NCBI GenBank assembly: GCA_029861865.1
Contig: JAOTYL010000001.1
Location: 258,066-322,065 of the forward strand
DNA: 64,000 nt
From: Myxococcales bacterium
GTDB lineage: Bacteria > Myxococcota_A > Polyangia > Polyangiales > Houyiibacteriaceae
Reading direction: 5' to 3'
The position numbers and the translations under genes were made by a program. Within the stretch, counting starts at the first letter, position 1. Every line of letters begins with the position of its first letter. Below, one piece after another: positions 35,361 to 43,278 of this stretch. The notes beneath the pieces were generated by a model, which did no database searches, was not told where the DNA came from, and saw only the letters and a program-made list of their open reading frames with translations.

Positions 35361-36073
35361 AACACCAACACCTCGCTTGGACCGCTGGGCTGCTTGCCTT
35401 CAGTCTCGTAGGCGGCTGCGCGCCCGACCTGGGAACACCGGACTACTCGAGTCAGGTCGGCCTTCGAGAGCCGATCAACCCATTCCCGCCCATCCCGCCC
35501 GATCCGTTCCAACCAGGCGACGAGCGGCTGTCGGTGGGCTATTTCTACGAAACTGGCCGTTCGGAAACGATTCCGATCAACACCGTGACCACCAACTACT
35601 TCATCTTCGTCGTTGACGAGAATCGGGCGGCCGAGACGCTGACGTACTCTCAGAGCACATCGAGCGATCGGATCGAGGGACTGGAGTCCGTTGAGATCAC
35701 GCTGAACGATCGAACGTTTTGGGGTGGTGGCATCATTTGGGAAGAGCCCATCGACCTGTCGGAATGGACGACGATGTTCGTCGCCTTCAAGTCGAGCGAC
35801 GAATCTTTCGAAAGGTTTGAAATCAAGCTTCAGTACGAGGTGGGCAGGCTACCGAACGAACCACCCCCGGAACCCCTGGAGGTCAGCCTCAATCCGAGCA
35901 CGTACGGCTACACCAACGACGGGGAATGGCATTTCCTGCAGATCCCTCTCCAGGATGCCATCGATCTTGGTTGGGATCCGAGTAACGCTCGTTCACCATT
36001 CATTGTTGGCGGCTCGCCCAACCGAGTCGGAGACGTAATGCTGATCGACAATTTGTATTTCACGAAAGACTGA
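35351..36073 (+). CDS. Lipoprotein with CBM-like beta-sandwich domain
   Basis: A 240-residue lipoprotein (LVGGC lipobox, Cys23) with a Pro-rich linker (PFPPIPPDPFQPGD) and a beta-sandwich of about 170 residues: WTTMFVAFKSSDESFERFEI, GEWHFLQIPLQDAIDLGWDP, and VGDVMLIDNLYFTKD at the C-terminus. That pattern (Trp strand, 'WH.l.IPL', terminal 'DN.YF') is usual for CBM-like or ExoP-like galactose-binding folds. Probably binds glucan at the surface. Starts within the previous gene (ATG at 35351, 10-base overlap). Confidence 0.8.
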   Translation: MLLKHQHLAWTAGLLAFSLVGGCAPDLGTPDYSSQVGLREPINPFPPIPPDPFQPGDERLSVGYFYETGRSETIPINTVTTNYFIFVVDENRAAETLTYSQSTSSDRIEGLESVEITLNDRTFWGGGIIWEEPIDLSEWTTMFVAFKSSDESFERFEIKLQYEVGRLPNEPPPEPLEVSLNPSTYGYTNDGEWHFLQIPLQDAIDLGWDPSNARSPFIVGGSPNRVGDVMLIDNLYFTKD

Positions 36074-36136
36074 GTCCCGGTGGTCGAAAGAAGAGCCCGG
36101 TGACTTCAGGGTGGGTAGAACTTGGACAAATCTAAT

Positions 36137-36153
36137 GTTTCGCATCGCGAAAC
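36137..36153. promoter_or_regulatory. Palindrome upstream of the P3 lipoprotein gene
   Basis: GTTTCGC-ATC-GCGAAAC, perfect 7-bp arms, 17 bp before the ATG at 36170, which also has AGGTAGGAG as ribosome site. A regulator site or leader hairpin; different in sequence from the ROK motif. Confidence 0.55.
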
Positions 36154-36169
36154 GAGGTAGGAGACGATA

Positions 36170-36988
36170 ATGAAGAAGAAAGCACTATTTACGATTCTAT
36201 TTGCGACGCTAGCGCTCTATGGGTGCGGAGATGGCGAGAATGGTACGGGAGGCTCAGGCGGTACCGCAGCTACGGGCGGTAGCGGAGGCACGGGCGGTAG
36301 CGGCGGAGGCATAGGTGGTAGCGGCGGCGGCGCCGGTAGCGGCGGTACGGGCGGTATGCCGGCATGCGACAGCACAGCCAATGCGTTCATCAAGACGCTG
36401 GACCCGGACGCCGACTTCATGGTGAGCGCGTCCGACATTGTAGATACGACGGACCTTTCGACAGACTGGCAGAGGCTCACGCTCTCCCTCCAGATCACCG
36501 CAGACCCAGACCTCGTAGGCCACATCCTGCAGTTTGGCTTCCAGACGAACGCGTCGGACTTCGGAGATTCAGGTGTGTTTTACGACAACGTCGAGCTCGC
36601 CGATCCCGCGGTCGTTTATACACAGAACTTCAATAATCTCGACATCGGCGGCACCGTGATAGGTGACGACTGGCTGTATTTCGTCAATGTGTTTGACAGC
36701 GTCGGTACCCGTAAGTTTGGCTATAACGAAGGCCTCTTTGCGCCCAACGGCCCGCAGATCTCGGCGCTAGTTACCGGGGAGGGCGGTCCGACGCAAGAAC
36801 CCCAACAACTCAGCGTCTTCAGTGACTACAACTGCTGCCAGACGACGAACGAAGGGCACTTCAACGGCACCGACCTAGTCGAGACCAACGTTTTCCAAGA
36901 ACGCACGATTGTGGCGGGCGATGTCGGCACGACTTTTGTTTTCAGCGTCGACGCCAAACGCGGAAACATCAACCTAGGGTGTCCCTGA
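36170..36988 (+). CDS. Gly-rich linker lipoprotein with permuted CBM-like module (P3)
   Basis: A 272-residue lipoprotein: signal with YGCG lipobox (Cys19 region), a Gly-Gly-Ser/Thr linker of about 45 residues, and the shared C-terminal module (ANAFIKTLDPDADFMVSASD ... DAKRGNINLGCP). The first half ends VFYDNVELADPA and leads straight into VVYTQNFNNLDIGGTVIGDD. Ends with Cys-Pro. It is the shortest, simplest member of the four and so the cleanest view of the module. It is followed by a strong hairpin at 37011-37035 and then the phosphorylase gene. Confidence 0.85.
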   Translation: MKKKALFTILFATLALYGCGDGENGTGGSGGTAATGGSGGTGGSGGGIGGSGGGAGSGGTGGMPACDSTANAFIKTLDPDADFMVSASDIVDTTDLSTDWQRLTLSLQITADPDLVGHILQFGFQTNASDFGDSGVFYDNVELADPAVVYTQNFNNLDIGGTVIGDDWLYFVNVFDSVGTRKFGYNEGLFAPNGPQISALVTGEGGPTQEPQQLSVFSDYNCCQTTNEGHFNGTDLVETNVFQERTIVAGDVGTTFVFSVDAKRGNINLGCP

Positions 36989-37010
36989 TCGGTCTTCTGG
37001 GCATGGGCTG

Positions 37011-37035
37011 GCCGGCGGCTCAGTGAGCCGTCGGC
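37011..37035 (+). terminator. Hairpin terminator after P3
   Basis: GCCGGCGGCTCA and TGAGCCGTCGGC form a 12-bp stem with one mismatch and a single-base turn, 22 bp after the P3 stop codon. No T-tract follows. Confidence 0.6.
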
Positions 37036-37108
37036 GCCCGCGCCTTCTCATACGGTATTGCGCGTAGCGGCCGGGTTCGGGTGAGTATCCCGCCGGACAA
37101 CGGATTGT

Positions 37109-37124
37109 CTCGAGGCGCCTCGAG
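37109..37124. promoter_or_regulatory. Perfect 16-bp palindrome before the phosphorylase start
   Basis: CTCGAGGCGCCTCGAG is a perfect palindrome 19 bp upstream of the ATG at 37144. It lies inside the longer candidate frame that would begin at GTG 37081, and argues for the downstream start. Possible regulator site. Confidence 0.45.
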
Positions 37125-37143
37125 CCAGCGGAAACCATTAGAC

Positions 37144-40100
37144 ATGAATCGACCTTCCCTGAATGACGATGAGGTGTCCGGCGAGTTTCTGACTCTCGGA
37201 GGGGAGCGATACTACGCCATCCGCAACGTCGACAAGATGCCCCCGTTCTTCATCAACCTGGTCTCCGATTGCGACCACTGGTTGTTCATTTCCTCAACCG
37301 GGGGGCTAACCGCCGGTCGGGTGTCACCCGAGACCGCGCTTTTCCCCTACATCACGGTCGACAAGATTCACGAAAGCAATCCGCACACCGGTAGCAAGAC
37401 GCTGATCAGCACGGTGGCAAACGGGCAGCGGCACGACTGGGAACCGTTCAACAGGGCGCACGATGGTCGCTACTCGACCAGCCGGAACCTCTACAAGAAC
37501 ATCTTGGGCAACAAGCTGTGCTTTGAAGAGATCAACCATGACCTGCAGTTGGCGTTCCGTTACTGCTGGCTTACCAGCGACATCTACGGGTTCGTACGTC
37601 GATGCGAGATCGAGAATCTAGGCAAGCAAGATTGCAAGGTGGAGTTGATCGATGGCCTGCAGAACATTCTACCGGCCGGGACTCCGCGATTCGCCCAGAC
37701 AAACACAAGCAATTTGGTCGACGCGTACAAATGGAATGAGCTGGTCGAGGACAAGGGGCTCGGCTTATTTACACTCTATTCCGGAATCACCGACAGAGCC
37801 GAGCCTTGCGAGTCCCTGAAGGCTACGACCGTATTTTGCCTTGGCCTTCAGGGAGACAAGGTGCTGCTCTCGGCGACGCAGCTCGAACAGTTCCGCCGCG
37901 GCGCGTCCCTAACACAGGAGGTCCACAAGCGTGGCATCCGCGGGGCTTATTTCGTCCACGGGTCGCTCGATCTCGCACCGCAGACAGCCCAGCGCTGGCA
38001 GCTCGTGGCCGACATGGAGCAGAGTCAGGCGCAGGTGGTCAGCCTGCTCCATCAGCTCCGTGACCCCGCAGTGGTGGCGGAGGCGATCACCCAATCCGTA
38101 GCCAAGGGCTCGGACGAGCTGGCTTGCATCGTGGCTGGCGCGGACGCATTCCAGACGACTGCCGAGGAAAACGTGTCGGCACACCATTATGCGAACGTGC
38201 TCTTCAACGTGCTGCGCGGCGGTACCTTCGACGATCAGTATCGGGTGTCCTCACGGTATTTCCGGAGAACCATCGAGGCGTTCAATCGCGACGTGTACGT
38301 GCGCCATGAGGCAGCGCTCAACGCGTTGCCCGACAAGTTGCACTACTCGGACCTCCTGTCGACCATCAAGGATCTGGGTGACCCACAACTGGAGCGCCTG
38401 TGCCGTGAGTATCTGCCGATCACCTTTGGTCGCCGGCATGGTGACCCCAGCCGACCCTGGAACCAGTTTGCAATCAAGCTGAAAGACGACCGAGGCGACA
38501 AGCTGCTCTCCTATCAAGGCAACTGGCGTGACATTTTTCAGAACTGGGAGGCTCTGACTTTCAGCTTTCCGGAGTTTGTCGAAAACGTGATCGCCAAGTT
38601 CCTCAACGCTACCACAGTAGACGGTTACAACCCTTACCGAATAAGCAATGAAGGGTTCGACTGGGAAGTCGAAGAGCCTGACGACCCCTGGAGCTACATC
38701 GGCTATTGGGGCGATCACCAGATCATCTATCTTTTGAAGCTGCTGGAGCTTTCCAACCGGTTCCATCCGCAGCGCCTCGTTGCCTTGTTGCGCCAGCCTG
38801 TGTTCAGCTACGCCAATGTTCCTTACCGAATAAAGACGTTTGAAAGCGTGCTTGAGAATGCCAAGAGCACCGTCGTTTATGACTGGGAAGCAGCGCAGCG
38901 GATCGAGCAGCGAGTGGCTGACAAGGGCGCCGATGGCAAGTTGATTCTCGATGCCAGCGGTGAGGTATACCAGGTCAACCTGTTCGAGAAACTGTTGGTG
39001 CCGCTGCTGAGTAAGCTTGGCAACTTCGTGGTGGACGGAGGCATCTGGCTCAACACCCAACGTCCGGAGTGGAACGACGCCAACAACGCCCTCGTAGGTC
39101 ACGGGCTTTCCATGGTGACCCTGTACCACATGCGTCGATACGTCGGTTTCCTTCAACGTTTGCTCGCGCAAGAGTCGGGTTCAGTGAGCATGTCGCGAGA
39201 GGTAAGTGAATGGGTCGGTGAAACTGGCGCGGCGTTGAGCGAGGTTCGACCGAAGCTACAACGTGCGCCGGCGAGTGCCGAGATACGATACCGGTTGCTC
39301 GTTCGGCTCGGACGGGCAGCGTCCGACTACCGACAGACGGTCTACCGGCAAGAGGCGTTCTCCGGCATGGTGCAGCAACCAGTGTCACAGGTTAACGAGA
39401 TGCTAGACGACGCCCTGGCCGCGATCGACCACAGCATCCAGTGCAATAAGCGTGAGGATGGTATGTACCATGCCTACAACCTGCTCCATTTGAAATCGGA
39501 GGCGATCGAAGTCGAACGCCTTTACGCGATGCTCGAAGGCCAGGTTGCCGCACTTAGTTCTGGGGCCATTGCACCGGCACAAGCAGTCGATGTGCTCGAA
39601 ACATTGTTCGAGAGCGATATGTACAGGGCCGATGTGCGCACCTTCATGTTGTATCCGGACCGTCCGTTGCCAGGTTTTCTGGAGAAGAACCGTATCCCAG
39701 CCGAAGCGCTCGAATCGATTCCGCTCATCCAGAAGATGTTGGAGGAGGGCGACGGCAGCATCGTTCTGCGCGACGAAGACGGGTGCTACCGTTTCAACGC
39801 AGACTTACGCAACCTGAGCGATCTGATCGCTCGGCTGGACAATTTGACGCCAGTGCACGGCGATGAAGTTCAACACGCCCGCCAACCTTTGCTGGGGCTT
39901 TATGAGCGGGTTTTCAACCACAAAGCGTTTACCGGGCGTTCGGGCACCATGTTCGGTTTTGAGGGATTGGGATCTGTCTATTGGCACATGGTCTCCAAGT
40001 TGTTGCTGGCAGTACAGGAGAACTTTTTTGTCGCGCTCCAAGAGCATACAGACGAAGAAACCTGCCACCAGCTGGGTCGATTGTATTACCGCGTCCGCGA

Positions 40101-40593
40101 GGGCCTCGGATTCAACAAAACCCCTGCCGAATACGGTGCCTTCCCGACAGACCCCTACTCCAACACGCCCAAACACGCCGGCGCCCAGCAGCCGGGTATG
40201 ACCGGCCTGGTCAAAGAAGAAGTCTTGACCCGCTTCGGTGAGCTCGGCGTGCGCGTCAGCGAGGGTGCGGTGAACTTTGAATTGGGTTTGCTGCGGGTGC
40301 GCGAATTTCTCGCGAGTCCACGAACCTTTCGTTTTCTGGACGTGGATGGGCAGTGGCAGGAGCTCACGGTGCCAAAATCAGGGCTGGCATTCACCTGGTG
40401 TCAGGTCCCAATCGTGTATCGTCTGGATGATTCCGCCGAGCCGGCGGTGACTGTCACCCTGGATGATGGCAGTTGCCTGACCCCGAGCGGACTGACGCTG
40501 CCCACCGAGCTGAGCGCCGAGCTGTTCATGCGAAGTGGGCGTATTCGTCGAGTCGAGCTCGTCGTGAGAAGAAGCCAGTTGTTTACGGATTAA
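37144..40593 (+). CDS. GH94/GH149-type beta-glucan phosphorylase
   Basis: About 1149 residues, cytoplasmic (no signal). It belongs to the inverting phosphorylase clan of cellobiose phosphorylases: an N-terminal beta-sandwich (ALFPYITVDKIHESNPHTGS), a helical linker and an (alpha/alpha)6 barrel with the general acid Asp645 in PEWNDANNALVGHGLS. GH94 enzymes are usually near 800 residues; a length near 1100 and the 'EWNDANNALVG' motif fit GH149 beta-1,3-glucan phosphorylase better, and the neighbouring GH17/GH16 genes agree. It would release glucose-1-phosphate from beta-1,3-oligoglucans and save ATP. Start ATG 37144 (alternative GTG 37081); no strong ribosome site for either. Confidence 0.85.
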   Translation: MNRPSLNDDEVSGEFLTLGGERYYAIRNVDKMPPFFINLVSDCDHWLFISSTGGLTAGRVSPETALFPYITVDKIHESNPHTGSKTLISTVANGQRHDWEPFNRAHDGRYSTSRNLYKNILGNKLCFEEINHDLQLAFRYCWLTSDIYGFVRRCEIENLGKQDCKVELIDGLQNILPAGTPRFAQTNTSNLVDAYKWNELVEDKGLGLFTLYSGITDRAEPCESLKATTVFCLGLQGDKVLLSATQLEQFRRGASLTQEVHKRGIRGAYFVHGSLDLAPQTAQRWQLVADMEQSQAQVVSLLHQLRDPAVVAEAITQSVAKGSDELACIVAGADAFQTTAEENVSAHHYANVLFNVLRGGTFDDQYRVSSRYFRRTIEAFNRDVYVRHEAALNALPDKLHYSDLLSTIKDLGDPQLERLCREYLPITFGRRHGDPSRPWNQFAIKLKDDRGDKLLSYQGNWRDIFQNWEALTFSFPEFVENVIAKFLNATTVDGYNPYRISNEGFDWEVEEPDDPWSYIGYWGDHQIIYLLKLLELSNRFHPQRLVALLRQPVFSYANVPYRIKTFESVLENAKSTVVYDWEAAQRIEQRVADKGADGKLILDASGEVYQVNLFEKLLVPLLSKLGNFVVDGGIWLNTQRPEWNDANNALVGHGLSMVTLYHMRRYVGFLQRLLAQESGSVSMSREVSEWVGETGAALSEVRPKLQRAPASAEIRYRLLVRLGRAASDYRQTVYRQEAFSGMVQQPVSQVNEMLDDALAAIDHSIQCNKREDGMYHAYNLLHLKSEAIEVERLYAMLEGQVAALSSGAIAPAQAVDVLETLFESDMYRADVRTFMLYPDRPLPGFLEKNRIPAEALESIPLIQKMLEEGDGSIVLRDEDGCYRFNADLRNLSDLIARLDNLTPVHGDEVQHARQPLLGLYERVFNHKAFTGRSGTMFGFEGLGSVYWHMVSKLLLAVQENFFVALQEHTDEETCHQLGRLYYRVREGLGFNKTPAEYGAFPTDPYSNTPKHAGAQQPGMTGLVKEEVLTRFGELGVRVSEGAVNFELGLLRVREFLASPRTFRFLDVDGQWQELTVPKSGLAFTWCQVPIVYRLDDSAEPAVTVTLDDGSCLTPSGLTLPTELSAELFMRSGRIRRVELVVRRSQLFTD

Positions 40594-40611
40594 GGCTCCC
40601 CAGGCGCCGCC

Positions 40612-41802
40612 TTAACCGCCGCCGCCCACGCCGCCGTCGCCACCCGAACCAGCCGCACCGCCTGCACCACCGCTACCGCCCGTACCGCCGGTGCCACCCG
40701 TGCCTCCGGCGGGACACTCTTCGTCGTTGATGTTGCCGCGTTTGGCGTCGAAGCTGAATGTGATGATCGTGCCGACATCTCCCGCCACAATCGTGCGTTC
40801 TCGGAAAACGTTGGTCTCGACCACGTCGGTGCCGTTGCGGTGACCTTGGTCGGGATTGCCGCAGCACTCGTAGTCACTGTAGACGCTGAGTTGTTGGGGT
40901 TCTTGCTCCGGACCGCCTTGACCAGTAACTAGCGCCGAGATCTGCGGGCCGTTGGGCGCGAGGCCTGAGGGGCTGGTGTAGCCAAACTTAAAGATGCCGT
41001 CGCCGTCAAACACGTTGTTGAAGAACTTCCATTCGTCACCTATGACGGAGCCGCCGATATCGAGCTGATTGAAGTCTTGTTCGTACAACACTTCTCCGAC
41101 CATTCCGCCGGAGCCTCCAGTGCCGCCGCCGCTGCCGCCGGTGCCGCCCGTACCGCCGTCCACCGACTTGGTGACGAGGACGTTATCGTAGAAGTTCCCG
41201 GAATCTTCGAAGTTCGACGCGCTAGTCTGGAAGCCGACCTGCAGTAACTGGCCTTCGAGGAGCGGGTCGGTCAGATCCAATGAGATCGAGTAGCGGTCCC
41301 AGTCGACCGGTAAGTTCGTCGTGTCGACCGTCTCGAAGTTGGTCCGGTTGAAAGCGGCGTCCAGCGTCTGGATGAACGCGAGTGCCGTGCTGTCGCATCC
41401 CGGCATACCGCTACCGCCCATGCCTCCGGTACCGCCCGTGCCTGCGGTACCGCCCATGCCTCCGGTACCGCCCATGCCTCCGGTGCCGCCCGTGCACAGG
41501 TCGCCCGTCGCGTCTGGTACCGCTCCGGTTTGGCAGCTCATTTGGTTGGAGCAGTAGACGATCTGGCAGAGCTCGCCCTCGCCGCAGTCTGTCACCGTGT
41601 CGCACAGGCGGAGGCAGACTTTGACCGGTGTCACGAGGTCGCCAGGATTCAGGGGCTCGGGGCTGCCAGTGAAGGTGCAGATCTTCCCACTCCCACACTC
41701 GCCTGTGGAGCCCGCCGTCTCACACGGCTCACCCACCCCATCGCAGCCGACCAAATGGAGCAGACCAACACTAGCCGCGATCAAAATCGGCAAACCTCGC
41801 AT
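40612..41802 (-). CDS. Gly-rich lipoprotein with permuted CBM-like module and internal linker (P4)
   Basis: A 396-residue lipoprotein from ATG 41802 (MRGLPILIAASVGLLHLVGC, Cys20), a Cys-rich N-terminal region (about 25-105), a Gly-rich linker, and the shared module. Here the two halves of the module are split by a Gly/Ser linker of about 25 residues between FYDNVLVTKSVD and VLYEQDFNQLDIGG, and the protein ends in a further Gly-rich tail after DAKRGNINDEECPAGG. The linker at the internal joint supports the view that the halves are separable units in an order reverse to the normal fold. Convergent with the phosphorylase, 18 bp apart. Confidence 0.83.
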   Translation of the reverse strand: MRGLPILIAASVGLLHLVGCDGVGEPCETAGSTGECGSGKICTFTGSPEPLNPGDLVTPVKVCLRLCDTVTDCGEGELCQIVYCSNQMSCQTGAVPDATGDLCTGGTGGMGGTGGMGGTAGTGGTGGMGGSGMPGCDSTALAFIQTLDAAFNRTNFETVDTTNLPVDWDRYSISLDLTDPLLEGQLLQVGFQTSASNFEDSGNFYDNVLVTKSVDGGTGGTGGSGGGTGGSGGMVGEVLYEQDFNQLDIGGSVIGDEWKFFNNVFDGDGIFKFGYTSPSGLAPNGPQISALVTGQGGPEQEPQQLSVYSDYECCGNPDQGHRNGTDVVETNVFRERTIVAGDVGTIITFSFDAKRGNINDEECPAGGTGGTGGTGGSGGAGGAAGSGGDGGVGGGG

Positions 41803-41869
41803 TATGGTCCAACTAAACCACACGCGTTCGGAATCATCAATGCCGGCGCGACCGCCGGCCCCCCGTTGG

Positions 41870-43198
41870 CTACCGATTACGCAGGACGATCGCCCTCAGC
41901 TCTTTGTCCAGGATCTGCGCCGCCTCCGCCCCAGTGAGCTGGCCTTTCAACGTTTGGTTGAACGCGCGGGCAATTCTCGCCGACATCTCACTGTAGAACG
42001 GGGATATCGGGCGGGCATGCAACCGGGAGGTGAGGACCTGCTTACCGAGACCGATCACCGGGACCTCTTTGACGAGATCGGGATCGTCGTAGAGATCCCG
42101 GAGAATCGGTAACAACCCGGCCTCTCGGGCCTGGCGCTTCTGCTGAGCCGGGGCCGTAAGATAGCGGATGAGCTTCCACGCCGCGTCTCGTTCCGACTTG
42201 CTCGAGCTGGCGTTAATCATCAAGTTCCAGCCACCGAGACAACTCGCGCTGCGACCACCCGCTGACGCCGCCGGCAGGGGCGCTACCCCAAATTGGTCGG
42301 GTGTGAACCCGGACTTCCGCAGCACACCGTAGACGTAAGGCCAGCTCCGGAGGAAGACGGCCTCTCCGGCGATGAAGGCGTCGAGGGCCTCTCGTTCGCG
42401 GAAGCTCGCAACCGCCGCTGGCGAGACTTTGTCGGCCACCAGCTTGCGTGCGATATCGAGCCCCCGCGCCGCCGCATCGCTGCCGACCAGTACCGAATCC
42501 GTCTCGGTTACCCCCGGCAAGACTGCCCCGGTGACCGTGAGCTGGCTGGTCATCAACTCCCCTCCCGCGCTCCAGATAAACTCGGCAGCGTTGGCCGCTC
42601 CACCCTCGTATTCGGCGCCCTGAAATACGAAGCCGTAGCGGGTGCCGGTGTCCTGCATGACCTTGCGCGCCATGCGAGCGAGCTCTTCCCATGTCGCCGG
42701 CGGGGCGGAGAATCCGCTCTGCGCGAGCTTGTCCTTTCGGTAGAACAGCAAACCTGCGTCCGTGTGCCAGGGCACGCCCCAGATGCGGAGACGATAGGTC
42801 GCAGACCCGAGGGCCGGTGCAAGCAAGGAATCGCGGTCGTAGGCGCGGTAGAAGCGCCGGGTCAGGTCCTCGACCCAACGATTCTTTGCGAACTCGGCCG
42901 TCCAAATGACATCGCTCGCGATCAGGTCGATCCCACCCGCCCCGGACGAGAGCTCCTTCACGAGCTGGCGGCGGTGGGCGTCGCTCTCCCGACCCATCTG
43001 GCGCCACGTCACATGGATCGCTCCACGGTTGGACTCGTTGAAAGCGCTTACGAGCCGTTGCACAGCACCGAGGTCATCCGGACCCGACGCGAATACGATC
43101 TCGGTCACGCCGCCTTCGGCTTGGAGCGGAGCGACGAGCATCGAAGTCGTTGCGAGGGCGAACGCGGCGGCAGCCACGACCGAAAACAGTGGTCTCAT
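41870..43198 (-). CDS. ABC transporter sugar-binding protein (family 1 solute-binding protein)
   Basis: A 442-residue periplasmic binding protein with a Sec signal (MRPLFSVVAAAAFALATTSM, cleavage near LQAEG). It has the two-lobe sugar-binding layout: IVFASGPDDLGAVQRLVSAF, VPWHTDAGLLFYRKDKLAQS, PPATWEELARMARKV, FIAGEAVFLRSWPYVYGVLR and GGWNLMINASSSKSERDAAW. It would bind mono- or oligosaccharides (maltose/trehalose/beta-glucoside type). No permease or ATPase gene lies in the window, so it is an orphan. It follows the MFS sugar porter by 80 bp on the same strand. Confidence 0.9.
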   Translation of the reverse strand: MRPLFSVVAAAAFALATTSMLVAPLQAEGGVTEIVFASGPDDLGAVQRLVSAFNESNRGAIHVTWRQMGRESDAHRRQLVKELSSGAGGIDLIASDVIWTAEFAKNRWVEDLTRRFYRAYDRDSLLAPALGSATYRLRIWGVPWHTDAGLLFYRKDKLAQSGFSAPPATWEELARMARKVMQDTGTRYGFVFQGAEYEGGAANAAEFIWSAGGELMTSQLTVTGAVLPGVTETDSVLVGSDAAARGLDIARKLVADKVSPAAVASFREREALDAFIAGEAVFLRSWPYVYGVLRKSGFTPDQFGVAPLPAASAGGRSASCLGGWNLMINASSSKSERDAAWKLIRYLTAPAQQKRQAREAGLLPILRDLYDDPDLVKEVPVIGLGKQVLTSRLHARPISPFYSEMSARIARAFNQTLKGQLTGAEAAQILDKELRAIVLRNR

Positions 43199-43278
43199 GA
43201 TGCGTCGCTCTGAAGGGGCCTATCCATCCGATACCCTACTACACGTGCGTCCTCCGCCAGCCGAAAAAACGGTGCGCC

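Noticed and set aside
36240-36360. Gly-rich repeat tracts (also 41100-41490 and 40615-40710) as possible microsatellites or REP clusters
   Set aside because: They code in frame for Gly-Gly-Thr/Ser linkers of lipoproteins.
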